DNA of 64,000 bases from Lepeophtheirus salmonis (GCF_016086655.4 NC_052132.2:11162805-11226804), one strand, 5' to 3'; shown: positions 1 to 13,600, counted from the first letter of the stretch. The notes: generated by a model from the letters alone, not told the origin. Translations and numbers: made by a program.

Positions 1-740
1 ACCATATTGAAAATGACCCATGCAACAAGACCATCATCAAGACTCTCAATATCAGGTGGGCCTTAATCTAACGTATTCAGACAGCCTGACTAAGGAAACT
101 TTTCTGCATTCTAGATGGTGACAAAATCAATAAGTATACATACCTGAAGATAGTGCGTGCCAGATGTGGATGTGCTGTCCTGAAGTTTTGGGCCGTGATT
201 CGCGCAAATTTCAAATGGAATTTTAATAATTTTGACTATGAAATATTTGTAATATATTATATCATTACGCTCCGCGCCTAGCTTTCATGTAATATAATGG
301 TTTATGATAAGTTTTTTAATTTCACAGATCCTTGTATTCTTTACAAATTATCATCCATTTAAATTTACAAATTATTCCAATACATTCAAATCCCTCTTGA
401 AGAGGCAAACGTGTATTATCGCAATTAAAGAATATGAGTTGAATTGATTTTATTTTAAAGGAGTTATATCTGGGCCAATATAAGTCTCTTAAGTCAAATA
501 AAGGATTTAATCTATAGCAAAATTTCTTATGTATCTTAGCTCATCTAACAAAATTGAATTGTGAGCTTATAATTGACTCAAATATCTATATTAAATACTG
601 GGCTGATTACAGAGAAATTAGAGTAATCCAGAAAAACGTAAATAGCAAGTTTATTTCTCAAATTACAACACTTTAACTTAGTATATAAAATTTTAATTTT
701 CTCAACGTTAGTAGAAATACAAGGTTAGATCATAATGTAA
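1..740. other. unassigned AT-rich sequence
   Basis: No gene is recognised. Bases 40-220 are less AT-rich and hold a short open plus-strand stretch. On the minus strand a GTATGT donor-like site follows another open stretch near 150. Neither can be assigned to a protein. Confidence 0.5.
450..600 (+). repeat. dispersed repeat R4, copy 1
   Basis: This stretch shares blocks with 33560-33690 and 58455-58545. The blocks include TGGGCCAATAT (with the second copy only) and a core close to TGACTCAAATATGTCTATGA. All three copies lie in the same orientation. Ends are not defined. It is probably an old non-autonomous element, and the alignment was made by eye. Confidence 0.4.
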
Positions 741-748
741 TTGGACTC

Positions 749-946
749 TCTAGAATTTTCAATTTGATGTATCGTACTGCCTGCTAAGCAATATAGGCAG
801 ATTTTGACACAAACCACAACCACTCATAGTCCATAACGTCACTATTGCTAGAATTTTCAATTTAATATATCGTACCGACGACTGGGTAAGAGGAACAGAT
901 TTTGAGAAAACACAAAACCCCTCATACACTATGGCGTCAATATTAT
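749..946. repeat. 98-bp imperfect tandem duplication
   Basis: Two adjacent units each begin CTAGAATTTTCAATTT, at about 749 and 849. They share further blocks ending in CTCATA and a GGCGTCA/ACGTCA motif. Unit length is about 98-100 bp. The copies have diverged, and short reading frames across them are by-products of the duplication. Confidence 0.7.
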
Positions 947-3419
947 AAGCGTGGTGTAAGTCAAACATTAGTCGTACACGCGTTATGGTATAACCTTGTA
1001 TTTCGATTTACCTTTAATTTTCTATAATATATATAATTTTAATATAAAATTGCCACTCTCATACAGAAAACTTCCTGACCAACTTGGTCCCATGGCTTGA
1101 TCAGCGATCTACGAAGAAACTGATAACCACACATTACTATGCCATGGATATTCCCTCAAAAAATAACTTCCTGCCGTGAGATTTCATAGCAGGTCCTTCC
1201 TCCATACTCACTATTAAAGACAATCTAAGATAAAATATTAGATCTAAAAGGAATGTACGGAAATCCTTTATAAAAATTAACTCTTTCTGCGACCTAATTT
1301 GGTCATAGTTGATAATTGCTTTGGAAGAGCACTCTTTTATGTTTCACCTTCATAAAATGAAATTTGTGACAAAATCTTTCAATAAACGCTCCACAGCTCC
1401 ATGATTAATTACTAGATCACAAATGAGGGATTTCATTAGACGATGGAATAAGTAATTGTCTTTCTTATCATGATTCATCAGTTTTTAGCAAGAATTAATT
1501 ATTTTCTTCTACATTTCTTGTTCAATGGAAGAATTATTTATTGTTTTTTGTACCATGCTACAATGGATTAAATCTTTTGAACTCGATGCATGGTCTAAAT
1601 ACATGGTATCATTGATTCTTTTCGCAAAAGAAAAGGAACACCTATTATTAGATTTAATGGAAACAAATATTTAATTTCATCTGTATTTATTTATTTATGA
1701 ACCGTGAATAGGGGTTTATTTATTTTTCTTTAATGTAAAAATATATCCGATCCCTTATTTTCACATCGTCTAAAAGTATTTTTTTTGCATTGACAGTCAA
1801 TATGAGGGGAAATAAATCTAACAACCAAAAATAAATTGATGGATCGTTTTCATTTACTAACATATGAATGCTCGTCGTATGTTCAAGTAAACAACAACAA
1901 TATAAGAACAATTTTGATACTGAACAATGTTATATAATTGATTATTTGGTTATTTTTTTTAAAGACACTTAAAAGTATGAGTGATAATTTAGGCTTCAAA
2001 CACACTCTATAATTTATTCATACTCCCCCAATAATTTTGATAACATGTCTAATCAACCAAAAATGATCTTTTTTTTCACCTTTGAACAGTGTGCTCCAAA
2101 ATGCTTTTATTTGAGAAGTATGAAAAATAAACATAAAAATCTAAAATTTCTGCTTTAGTGGCCTACAAAGTGATTTTTTGCTCAATATTATAGAATGACT
2201 GTAAAACTTTCAGTAGTTTAAAAAAAAGATTCTTATTCCTTTGAAACTGCATTTTATTGCCAAAATTTTGATGTATGAAACAAAATATTAAATTCTTTAT
2301 TATTATATGACATGATTTATTTATTTAAATAGTGCTATTTTCAGGATTTGTTTATATATTTTGCAATTTTTAATCGAAGTAAAGTGAATTTAATTAGAAG
2401 AATCCTTAGAAGTCGTTTTTTTCTTTTTGCTTTTGATTTCTTAGATTCTTTTTCTTTAAAAAAAATGTGAGGACTGAGGCGTGCAACTGTTGAACTATTA
2501 ATAATCTGTATATATGTTACGGGCAATGTGAAAAATGGCCTACAATCTATAAAATTTCAAATAGATCGATCAATTTACATTGTCAGGTAAAATTATAATG
2601 GGTAATTAGATTTTAAACAATGCATTGTAAGCAATTTCCTAATTAAGGATTTGATTATGATACAATTTCATGCAATCCATTAAATAATCGTGTGTATTTT
2701 CATTGAAATTTATATTGTATATATTAAAAGAAATTGTAATTTTTGATCCGATTTTATTTGCAGAATATACCTTGGACTATAGGCTGTGCAGGTGGATAGC
2801 TGGTATCTACGGGGATAAAAACATACTGACATAATTACAGTCTGAATAATATGAAAAGGGTCAGGAAGCGAGCCGCTCGTAAAAAGGACTTGAGATAAAA
2901 CATAACTAATTATTAATTTACAGGTTCTGACAAAATCTAGTTCCTCTAGGGAAACCCCAAATCTTTGAAATTTTTTAGGACGTCTATCTGCTGCATCAAG
3001 ACACCCTCCGAGTATGATGGAATTCTTCTTTAAGTAATTTTAAATGGATACATAATTCCTTGGACTTTGGAAAATAAGAACTCAACTTTAAAAGCCTTGT
3101 GGTAATTAAGATCATGTTGTAATAAGCCAGTCACAAGAGATCATGACCAAATGATCGGGTCCAAATATCATACACTCAACCATTCCAATGAGGGCAAGTA
3201 TTTTTTGTCAGTCAAAATAACATGGAAAGACGACCCCAGCTCCGATTTACGCAAATGACACAAACACTCCTTCATATTTGCTTTTGATTTATAAGTATAA
3301 ATAGAGAATGTTGCGATTTTATATCACAAGCATTTTTGAAGTAAATCAGTGAACAGGTTTCTCAAAATTATTAGTGAGCCTTGCTGTGTCAACTTCATAT
3401 AAGTCCGATCCTCCTTAGT
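947..3419. other. unassigned AT-rich sequence
   Basis: No supported gene. A richer patch at 1075-1225 has a plus-strand open stretch of about 35 codons up to a stop near 1179. It could be a worn coding remnant, but no family is recognised. The rest is homopolymer-rich and non-coding in appearance. Confidence 0.5.
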
Positions 3420-3960
3420 CTTCTCTCTACGATTTGTGTTGGGCCCTTATAATCCTGACCCTTCATCAAGGCTGCACGGATTTCATAGGCTCTCCAAAAC
3501 TTTGTTCATAAGAACAGAGGCACCTGTTTTGTACCACCACATTTTGTTGCAAAGAATATATTTTTGGTTCCTCAAAATAACATAAAATTTTTATTCGACT
3601 TCCCTCCGTTCCTGAAATTTACCACTACGGCTAATGTTATAGTCTCTACTATTGATCCTGGGATTAAAGTTGACAGGTTCATTAGTTCTAGGTTCAATAT
3701 CGAGTCTCATAGCGTCCACATTTTTTTTGACTACTTTTAATAGTTCCTACGGACCTATGGTAATTGGCTCAGAAAAACAACGTCCTGTATCATTCAAAAA
3801 TATGTTTTAATGTTTATCACCGAAATATCTTTATTGAGAAAAACCTTCTAATCTAGGAGAAGTTCTAGAATTTTCAAACTGATTTAATACTAAGGGAGCC
3901 AAGGCCCAATCCTGAACATAATCTACGACTCTATCTTACTATACAATATTTTATATTGAT
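3420..3960 (-). pseudogene. possible retroelement (gag-like) remnant
   Basis: On the minus strand a stretch of about 45 codons is open at roughly 3595-3730, containing NPRINSRDYNISRSGKF. It is followed in another frame by a Cys-rich segment (CNKMWW, or KCGGTKQ in a third frame) that could be a ruined zinc knuckle. Composition is clearly less AT-rich than the flanks. Several stops and shifts are needed to read through. The retroelement idea rests only on the basic region followed by the Cys-rich segment; an unrelated host exon remnant is equally possible. Confidence 0.25.
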
Positions 3961-6889
3961 TATTATAGCTACAATCCCTCCAGCCCACCCACTTCGGAAG
4001 TTTTTGAATGCAAAAGGTTGTATAACTTACTAAATGAAAAATCCAAGGGAATTTATAAATATCCTAAGCTATCAACGTCTTCTATCGAGTTAAAGGGATG
4101 TTGTTATAACACTTTTTAAAGTGATTTTATCATTTTTCCCTCATTTATTTTCATAGTTTTGAAATAATCAGCAGAAACCACAAAGCCAAGTAGAACAACT
4201 GAGCAAGTGATCTTTAGTTCACCAAAAGAAACTTTCAACTCACAATCACAATTTGAAAGAATTTATGTCATTTTAAGAAGTAAAAATGTAAGAAATCTTG
4301 CTAGGGTTGTGTTTGTATTTGCAATGACAATAAATGCATTTGACTAATTTCTTTTCAATATAAGCGCAACACAGTTTTTTGCAATTTTCTTCAAGGATTT
4401 TTTATATTCAAATTTTTTGAGAAGAATAAAAGATGGACTTCTCATCGAAACTCATTGTTTGAAGTTTATAACACAATTCTTCCTTTTTTTGAATTCATAA
4501 TAATATATTTTTTATATAGTAGTACCAATAAGAATACTCTAACACTCGCCCACAACGAAAGGATCTAAACATTAAGAAAAAATAGCTCAAACAATTGACA
4601 ATGTAATTTACACCTCCCTCCTGGGCTCGAACAACGGCAGTATATTAAAGATTTTTTTAGGTTGTTCCTTGATGAAATATTTATGTATATTTATTTTGCT
4701 GCCAATTTTTAGTCAATAATATATGAAATGTTTATCTTTGTAGGAACAAAAGCCTAAATTTAGTGTTATTAAGGCTGTTTTTGTGTATAATGAGCTAAAT
4801 GCTATGAGAAACACGCCCTTTTAAGGGAAACAAATTGTTGACTAGTCTTATAAAAATAATTATAATATCAGAGATCTTCTCGATCTTTCAAAATAAAGTT
4901 GCAATTTTTTATCATTAGAACAAAATCATAATTACATTAAGTTATATTTAACAGTTAATCAAGCTTTAAGTTAGCTATATTCAATGTTTATATACATATT
5001 ATTTCATAGTTAAATAAGTACTTGTATACTTGATATTTAAAGGTATTAATTAAGAAAGAACAGATGAAATGTTTATATATGGAATATAATATGTTATAAA
5101 CAAGATAAAGATTTAATCATTCTGTTTAAATGAGTGATTTCTCTCTTCCGAATTTTGATAAGAAATTTCATATTGAAATAGTGTTTTTCACGAGAACAAT
5201 ATTACAATACCGTTTTATTGCTTCAATAATTTTATCGTTACAAGAATATACTGGGTCTTCCACAGGAATTTTATTTGTGGGATGAGAAAAACATTACCAC
5301 CCCTCCCCCAAAAAAAAAAAAAAAAAATCTATGTTTTTAATTTTAGACGGAGCATTTTCAATTTACATCATAGAGAATAAATGAAAAAAAAGAAGAAAAC
5401 TAGAAAAACTACCATTTAACAAAACAAGCGCGTTTTTGTAAAATTTATAAAATCTTTTTAAAAATAATAGTAGACAAATAAAGATCTTATGGATCTAAAA
5501 ATCGTCAAAATTCTCGCGACCACGCATTTAAATAAAGTACATATTGCTTATCTGTAGGATTAGTAACCTTTATCATTGTTTATCTCTTTTTGAAAAATTC
5601 AAACGTATTGCTAAACAAAAAGCACAACAGTTATTTTTAAGAAGATATGCTGTCTATCAAAGTAACTAAAATATATATATGTTTTTTTTATTATTATTTA
5701 CAAACACTAGGATTCAGACATTTATCACATCTTTGGTCATCATATTAATGTAATTTTTCAATGTTTTTACCTTAGAAAGTATGGAACAGCTTATTTTTTA
5801 GTTATGTTGATAAATGGATGGTAGGAAATCTGTGAGTATGCAATCCAACTTCATATTTTCATCCACTACTGGTTCCATCATTGTGATTAAGTACATCACA
5901 GAGATTATCAATCCAAAAGAGTTGAACACTTAACTTCTTCTCCCTTAGAAAGGGAACCCACCATAGATTAGCTATATAATAGGTGGTGATAGTACTCAGC
6001 TTCGATTTTGCACAAGGTGTAATATTTCTCCAGCAGGTTTAGATATCTTATATTTGTAAATAAGGAGACTCTAGTTAGTTTATATCAAACTCAATTTTGT
6101 TTTTGAGTTTTGTAAGGATATGCAGAATACTTCCTCTATTATTTCAAATAGAATGGTAGGGGGGGATACTGGACATGATACATACATATTGTTATTAAGT
6201 ATCTTGGGTGTCTGTAGGACACTCCAAAAGAAAGTTTCTCTTAACCTGGTTATGCTAAAAGTGACCATGGCAATAATACCCGAAATGGAGGGCCCAATAT
6301 CAAGTACACAAAGAGTGTGTCACGTCGTTGTTTAATTGCATAATCTCTCATTAAGAAAATATAGGATGACAAAGAGGGCATTTACCCTATGGTCGCCCAA
6401 ATGAGGGGAATTGACCTCAGAAACTTGATAATATATAAAAAAAAATATGATTCTTGCTTTTTTTTCATAAAATACAATTTTCTTTTTGTGAGAGTTTTGG
6501 AGGGTTACGTCATTGACACGATAATATATTTATTATTTATTGGTGTTCCTATATCAATTAAGTATAGTACTATTTTAAATGGAGTAGAACCCCGATATTA
6601 CTATTGTTCTGGTGTGCCGAAAAACGCTATTAAACAATTGTTTAATAATTTGTTTTAATTTTTAGATATTTTGTTCTTGTGTTAAATAGATTTACACACA
6701 AACCTGATATGACAAAGAAAGTCCCTTTCCTATTGAAACTTTTTTTACTTTTCCTTAAACATAGTATCATTTATTTTTGAACGACATGCCTGGTGGAAAT
6801 TTTCTTAATGAACTTAATGGTAAGTTTGACACTCGATCGCTCTTAGAGAAGGAAATATACATTCAGTATATGGACAGAGATGAATATTA
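3961..6889. other. unassigned AT-rich sequence
   Basis: No gene is supported. It contains a C-run followed by an A-run near 5298-5327. Near 4612-4640 a minus-strand GTTCGAGCCC resembles a tRNA B-box, but no A-box was found beside it. A reading frame at 6120-6335 shows no recognisable motif. Confidence 0.5.
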
Positions 6890-7010
6890 CAAATAAGTGA
6901 CCAAAAATTAAAATAGTCACCCTAACAATTTGAAGCATGTTTAGGAGGAAAGCAGCTGATGTGTCATGACGTTATATTAGATTTTCTTCATACAAGGGTA
7001 TTTCCAATAT
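6890..7010 (-). repeat. dispersed repeat R1, partial copy
   Basis: Reads as the 3' half of R1 on the minus strand. The order is a GTCACCCTAACAATTTGAAG-like block, then AGCAGCTGAT, then GTCATGACGTTATATTAGA. The same order occurs at 33720-33800, 19020-19110 and, on the other strand, 9890-10010. Confidence 0.5.
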
Positions 7011-7848
7011 ATTTCAACAAATGAAAAATACCCATGTTTAAATTATGTGGAAAATTATTTAAAAATTGTATTTAAATCTACACTTCTAAAAAAATAATTT
7101 TAAAATTGGCAAGATATGGCTTCTTTTTTTTACATAAATCTTAACCTGCAGGTGGCCCTCACAAATTGAAAGACTTTAATCAATGATTTTATAGGCCATA
7201 CTTATAAAATAAATATGACTCTTGGTATCAAATTATATGTTTTTTTTTGTTGGGGGGGGAAGGTTGAATTTGAGGGGGTGGAAATGATGCTTTCAATGTT
7301 CTTATATTTCAAAGAGACTTATCTTTGGGGTCCAATTTGAAGATGAAGGATTGCACAAAATTTTTGAAAAAATTATATTTTCAATTTTTGTAGAAGTTCC
7401 ATATTCCCCCCTTCAAAAAAAAAAAGGTATTTATGTTAGTTACTTCCTTCAACTTAAGCTCAAGCAAGCAAATAAAATGTTATTATAGTGTATATTTCAA
7501 TTATATATCAACATATGCAATACATATACCCACGGTTGAATTATGTGAAAAAATAATATTTTATTATATATTATTTATAAGTCACCGAGCCTCTTACATG
7601 AGCAGGGAAAAAATGTACATTATACACACATAAAGTAAATAGACGAGTCAAAGTTTATTACAATTGTAGGGAACGACCTTGTGTCATGTTATACTTAAAG
7701 GGTGCAAATTGTATCTATGCTGATGCTTTGGCCTCTTTCGCAGGCAAAAGTGGTCCTTTGCCCTTTTTAATGAGAGTTAAATCGCAAAGTTAAGACGAAA
7801 TTTGAGGACAATAATGAGGATTTTTAAGAAACAACAATGCAAGCTGAG

Positions 7849-8268
7849 TTCAAAGGTGGGGTGGTTATCTCCGAAGGCCACGCCATGCCTTAACATGAGT
7901 TCACTAAAGGTTTCAACATCAGCAATAATGCATATCTCGACCTGAAAAACACCAAAATGAAAAGAAACCGTACAATTGGCAACAGGACTTGCCACCCTCT
8001 CACAACAGAAACAAAAAGTCTTCCATAGCTCAAAGAAAATTCTAACAAGTTTATATTAACGAACTTATGGACTTTATATCTGAATCCAATGGATTATTCT
8101 TTTGTGTGGGGCGCGATGGAAAAAAAGACCACCTGAACCCCTGCAAGACCAAAGACGAACTTATCAGTGAGATCAAAAAGGAATTCCAAAATTCGACAAG
8201 GAACCAAGTGGAGAAAGACTTCTCGCTCTTTCGGCTACATATAGACTTCTGTTGAGGCAGGAGGTAAA
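7849..8268 (+). pseudogene. Tc1/mariner-like transposase, C-terminal fragment
   Basis: This is the C-terminal half of a DDE/D transposase of the Tc1/mariner superfamily, which in an intact element cuts and pastes DNA in the nucleus. Visible parts, in order, are VVISEGHAMP then HEFTKGFNISNNAYL; a short decayed middle; the third catalytic region, LNPMDYSFVWGAM, whose D would be the last acidic residue of the triad; then, one frame over, TKDELISEIKKEFQN; and a VEAGG tail. Stops interrupt the frame at the HAMP-stop and near the middle, and one frameshift separates the last parts. The second catalytic Asp motif is not recognisable. The N-terminal helix-turn-helix half is absent upstream. Confidence 0.8.
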
Positions 8269-8984
8269 TCAGAATCCATCCAGCTTTTAGAATCCAGTTT
8301 TATATTTGATTAGATAACAAGTAGAAAAAGAAAATCTTGTTAGAAAAAAAAAAAAATTGTGGCACACACAGCTTGTGCGCCCTGTTTTTGGACTTAATCA
8401 ATGCAACTTAATCTAAGCAAATGAAAGGAATATTTGAAAAAATATATTTTTAACAATGAAATGTAATTTCTTATATTCAATAATCCCAAATAGTTTAGTT
8501 TATCCCATATGAGGTCGTATTACCCACTAACTTACTTTATCTTTCAAAATAAAAAATAAAAACTTATTAGTATCTCTTTTATATTCTAATCCAGGTTCTT
8601 TTATCCTAATTTTCTTTTTTGATTAGACCTAGTATATAAATGTATGAGAAGTTTATTTTACTAAAAAAGTATAGAATAAATATAAATCTCTTTGCACAAA
8701 AAATAATTTCCCAAGTCATGATGTTTTTTTTTTTTGCAATTTATGTTATTTTTTACGAGCGATTTTCATTACCAAGGACAATTGAAAGTGCTACTATTTT
8801 ATAGCAAAATTTAATATATAATTTAGAAATTATTATTTGTCGAATAAAATATAAATTAAACTTATTTTCTAATAATAAAAAAAAACAAAAAACGCTCACA
8901 CAAGTAGAAAACTACATAAACCAAGTGGTTCATGTTTAATAGTGAACTATATAAAAAAAACATAACAAAAATAAAGTATATAAA
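8269..8984. other. unassigned AT-rich sequence
   Basis: Nothing recognisable beyond A- and T-runs. Confidence 0.5.
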
Positions 8985-9345
8985 TAGTTGATTAACACAG
9001 TAGAACAATTTTAATAGTTATGTGATTTAAAAGTTTTATACTTTTTTTCACTTGCAAATATCAATTCAAATTCTAAAATTAATTCTATGAATTTATTTCA
9101 TCGAGAAAAAATACATCATTTTATTTTAAAATAATTTTAACAAAATAGGTTTTCGTTTTTAACAAAATATAATTAGATATTCTTATTGATGAAAACATTA
9201 AATTTATATCCTTTAAAACAAATTTCTACAAAGTATTCGTAAGTTTATGAGAATTTTGCGAATTGTATAAGTAAGTATCTTTTATTACAGTTGCGTGTAT
9301 TATATAAAATAATAATATAATAATATCATGATTTGTAGCTACTTT
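8985..9345 (+). repeat. dispersed repeat R3, copy 1
   Basis: Aligns by eye with 28075-28430. Shared blocks include TATTTTAAAATAA, then a TTTTTAACAAAATATAATTA-like block, then ACATTAAAT and TTATATAAAATAATA. The 5' part also resembles 13375-13600. The copy is AT-rich with no coding content. Confidence 0.4.
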
Positions 9346-9743
9346 TTTTACGCGTCAATATTGAAGAAAGAAGAATTTTGGATGTATAAAAGTTTAAAAA
9401 GAAATGACTTTAAGCCAACAGTTAGTTAAATTCAAAAAATGTCTTTTAAAAATGTCTGAAATGTAAAAATAAATCGTAAAAGAGATATTTTTAGTAAAAA
9501 TAAAGAATCTTAGGACAGGTTAGGAAAACGTTCTGCTTGCCTGATAAAAACAAGCACCTATCCTAGAGTATGAAAAGAGGTATATATAGTGATGTAAATT
9601 CTTTAAATTTTTTGGGTGGCCTGTTATTTTGGAATTGGTAATCTGAACAAGGAATTTTCTATTCCTTAGCAGTTGTCATTATAATTTAATTCTGGAGTAG
9701 TGAACATCCTTTCCTAAATAGGTTCAATTATATTCAAATCCTG
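9346..9743. other. unassigned; partly R1 upstream flank
   Basis: The last 60 bases contain GAACATCCTTTCCTAAATAG. This also occurs beyond the R1 copy at 33985 in inverted form, so R1 may begin near 9700. Confidence 0.4.
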
Positions 9744-10050
9744 ATTAAGCATTCGTGAGTGCTCATAAAAACCGAGCGTGGGTGTTTTGTAGATTTTTCA
9801 TTAAAGTCCTTGTTGGACTCAGAGTAGAATGTGGGATCTACATCGGAGTAATTTTAGCAAATGTCCTGGTAAATATCCTTTTCTTATTTTTCCTTTTTCA
9901 AAGCTGATTGTAGCTGATTTAATGAAACAGTATGACCATTATTAATTCTATGATCCAAACATTCTTCAAATTGTCAGGATTACCATATTGGTTTTCGGTT
10001 TCTTTTTTAACATGCCCATAGTACACAGGATTTTTCTCAATATGTATACA
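9744..10050 (+). repeat. dispersed repeat R1, near-full copy
   Basis: One of the most complete copies. The order of blocks is GTGAGTGCTCATAAAA; GTCCTTGTTGGACTCAGAG; GTAGAATGTGGGATC; a pyrimidine-rich middle; GCTGATTGTAGCTGATTTAA; TTCAAATTGTCAGGATTACC; and a terminal CATGCCCATAGTACA. No open frame runs through it, which fits a non-autonomous element. Confidence 0.75.
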
Positions 10051-12224
10051 CTTCTGTAACACTTTGCAAATTTAGATTCAAAATAATAGTAAATATTTTT
10101 ATTGATAGTTCACTAACGTAAAGTTAATAAATAATATATTGTGGCTTTTTTATTTTTTATTTTCTATCAGATTGGTATTACAAATAAATAATTAATGAAA
10201 ACAACTTCAGGGGGAAATTTTTTGACAAAAACTTAACGTTTTCTAATGGAAATTTATATGGATTGAAAATTCAAAACTAATATGTCATCTTTTTCTCTAT
10301 ATCCATACATAATGGGTTTTTGAATCATTTGGGCTCATGGTCATTAAGGACTACATTGTTCAAAACTATTTTTACTCTAAAAACGATATGAAAATTCAAA
10401 AAAAAAATGAAAGAAATTTATGGATAATCGTATAATGATTTCAAAATTGTTCTTACTGTTTGTCATTATTTTGAGTAAATAAAATGTAAATAGCAATACT
10501 TTTATTTAGATTAATATAAATCAGTCATTTTTTGATATTACAACAGTTTTTACAAGGGAAAACATATCGGCTTTTTTTATTTAAAAATATTCGTATAAAT
10601 GGTTTTTACTTTGATTTAGTATTTTTGAGTTTTCCTATTTTTCTTAGGGATGTAAATGGCAGTTGATATTATCTTCATAATCACAATTCTAGTGTCTTTT
10701 TTTGACATCACACCTTCTTCGTACTTAAATAAACATAAATAATGTGTTTTGATGAATATTATGAATAACAAAACATCATATTCCTCAATATAATTTTTAA
10801 AAGTTTTTTTGTGTTTACTAAAGGGAGATATTCAGAAATAGTTATCTAATTTCGTTAGATTATTTAATTAATTAATACAATGTTAGTTTGTTTTTAAATT
10901 CTTTAATAATAAATTGATGGAAAACTCAAATTTTTCATACACAAAACTAAAGCTAAGAGTGATTTACATAACAATAAAAAAAAGGTACGTTGCCACACTA
11001 AGTCTTACAATTCAACTGAACACTATGTATTTAAAGATCTTTGAATTTATTAAATGCCCATTGTAAGAGATTCATTAAGAGGGATTTCAATTTTTGTAGG
11101 ACACAACTGTCTCGTCTTTCTTACCCAATAGAACAGTCTATTGTTTATGCTTATAGGTAATTAATTACAGCTTGATTGTGAATTCTGGGAAGGCTAGTAA
11201 AAGTAGCGTACGCCATTAAATAAAATGACAATATATGTTCGAGTGGCGTCATATGTAGTATCGTAAAAAGCTACATTTTGAGTTGAAAAAAAATGATATT
11301 ATTACGGGCGTGTATCTCCTCAAGATAACAGACACGTTCTGCTACTTTTTTATACATATTTACATATGACTAATTAAAAGAAAATTAAATTTTAAAATTC
11401 CCCATTAGATTACTTTAAAGTAACTGGCTTTAGAAAAAATGGGATTTTAACTTTGCGTAATGTTTTACACAATTGAATTCCAAACACATTATTTATATAA
11501 TGTTTTTACCAACTGTATTTCGAACCAAAAAATAAAAAAACGAAGCGGAATATTAAAATACTTTGACAGTAGAAAGCGTTCACATTCTATTTTTTTTCTT
11601 ACCATGATAATATTCTACTTCAAATTATTTCTTAAGTTTGATTTCCATCAATTGGCAAATATATCGTTTCAGAATTGACAAGGCTTGTTGTTTTGACTTA
11701 AGAGTATGAATCATTAGCCATATCCTAAGCCTCTTATTTAATGAAACTAGTATTTTGTATTCAAGTGTTTATTGGGTACATGAAGTCAATAAAAAAATTA
11801 TAAAAAATTGCTCCAGAAAGACAATTAATTTGCTTATTTTTGAACAATAAGTGTTCTTGACAAGCTAATGGATAATATAAAAAAGAGTGTTGTATAAAAA
11901 AGCCGAAAAAATAAATTTTCAGAAAGTATAAAATCCAAATGATCATATTTAGATTAAATATATTTTATTACTCTGATTCCACAATGAAATAATCTGTGGT
12001 TGAAATCTGGACCATGACCTGCTTATTTTGAGCCCCATATATACATGACTTTTATCAAATGCACAATTATGATGATTACACAGTGAGGTAATCATATTTT
12101 TTTTTATTGGTGGAGTGCATCATTGTACTGACTATTGATTACCCTTTTTTAATAGGTTGATAATACTATTATTGAAAAATACGGAGAGGTAGTAGCCCTC
12201 TTGTCCCAGTGATTACCTTCCCAA
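10051..12224. other. unassigned AT-rich sequence
   Basis: No gene is recognised. Short frames at 11460-11678 and 11761-11946 have AT-driven composition and no motif. Confidence 0.5.
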
Positions 12225-12360
12225 ATATCTATATTATTTTAGCTAATTTGAAGCATGTTTGAGAAAAGAGAAATTTAGCGGTCATGATGTCTTATTAGAT
12301 CAGCCGCGAAAGTCCTAAAATCCTGCTCAATATATAAGAAGATCATAAGGGAATTACTCC
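12225..12360 (-). repeat. dispersed repeat R1, weak partial copy
   Basis: Contains AATTTGAAGCATGTTTGAGA followed by GTCATGATGTCTTATTAGAT. This is the R1 3' half read on the minus strand and matches 6890-7010 block for block. Confidence 0.45.
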
Positions 12361-13374
12361 AATTTTAACTATCAATTATTTTCTTTGTCATAGCAAAACT
12401 ACTACTTACAACCCTAATTGCTAATATGATTAATGACCACAGGCACACGTTATTACTTTATAATTCTATGTTTTGTCTTTAAGAATGAAATAATTAAAAC
12501 ATCATCCTTGGAAAATAAAAGTAGATGTACAGATTACCAAATAAAAAAATAATAAATGTTTTACATTTTCCCTTTCCATGGGGGAGTGGCTTATGAAATG
12601 ATCTCCTTTGCGATCAAACTATTTTCAGATAGGTTTGATTATCAGCATAGTGCAAGAAGTCATTTATTATGCAGACTCAAAGAAGTTCTAAATCCTCTTG
12701 TGCTTCAACAACTACGTGGATCGAACGTTGGGTCTCTTGGTGGTGTTAGAGGAAAACGGAGCAGAACTAAGCCTATGATATATTGCTGATTGTTTATAAT
12801 CATTCTATGCGGAATAAAGCGGAATTTTTGGGAGATATTTATAAGCGCTCGTTAGTTCCTTCCATTACAATTTTTTCCATTTCTTTTAGAAAAACCTATA
12901 GTCGATTTACATACAAATAATCCATATCGTCATTAAGTTTCTTAAATAATAACTTTGTCATTATTTTAAACACTCAAAAATAAAATTTGATTCAATGAAT
13001 CCTTACATTTTACAAAATGCTTAAATTTAAAATTAAATATTAAATAAAATTTATTCTAAAATTTAAGGGCGTGATGGCTTAAAAATGACTCAAAGCGATG
13101 TCAGATATACCTACTATTATATTACATAAAATTCCATTAAAATAAGATATTCAAGATCATTTGAATCCTACAAGGTCCTTTGTGTTGAACGTTATAATAA
13201 CTCAAATTTGTTCTCCATTTGTTATTTTTAAATTATGATCAATTATATTAACTGAAAGCCAACAAATCAATTTCTAAATTACATAAATTACCGCAAAAAT
13301 AATGAAATTAAAATAAAACTTGTCAAATTAGAATGGTTTTAACCTTTTGTTTGTGTGTGACATCATTTATATAT
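12361..13374. other. unassigned; one short open frame
   Basis: A plus-strand frame at 12556-12789 is open for 77 codons and less AT-rich than its flanks, containing RLKEVLNPLVLQQLRGSN. No domain is recognised and there is no clear splice context. It may be chance or a fragment of a mobile-element gene. Confidence 0.3.
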
Positions 13375-13600
13375 CGCAGTTAGTGAATTGGGTAAAAAAG
13401 AAAACCCGAAGATAAATCGATTGATTGATTGTAATAATTATGTTTTTTTTTAAATTTAGTATAATTTTCTTTATTATTCCATCCATTTTGCATTCGTAAA
13501 TATTAATTAAAATGCTGAAAATACTTAAAAAATATAAGATATTTATAAAAAACTAATTTTTATTTTAAATAATATCAAAAGCATATTTTTGGGTTCCAAG
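13375..13600 (+). repeat. dispersed repeat R3, copy 2 (5' part)
   Basis: Matches 28075-28215 by eye. GTTAGTGAATTGGGTAAAAA corresponds to TTTAGTGAACTGAGTAAAAA, followed by the CGTAAATATTAATTAAAATG-like block and an A/T-rich tail. The later part of R3 resumes at 14290, so this copy looks interrupted. Confidence 0.4.

Noticed and set aside
4612..4640. B-box-like GTTCGAGCCC on the minus strand as a tRNA or SINE
   Set aside because: No A-box at the right spacing and no cloverleaf-forming arms nearby.
6120..6335. 71-codon plus-strand frame overlapping a similar minus-strand frame
   Set aside because: Both strands are open by chance, with no motif, splice context or repeat membership.
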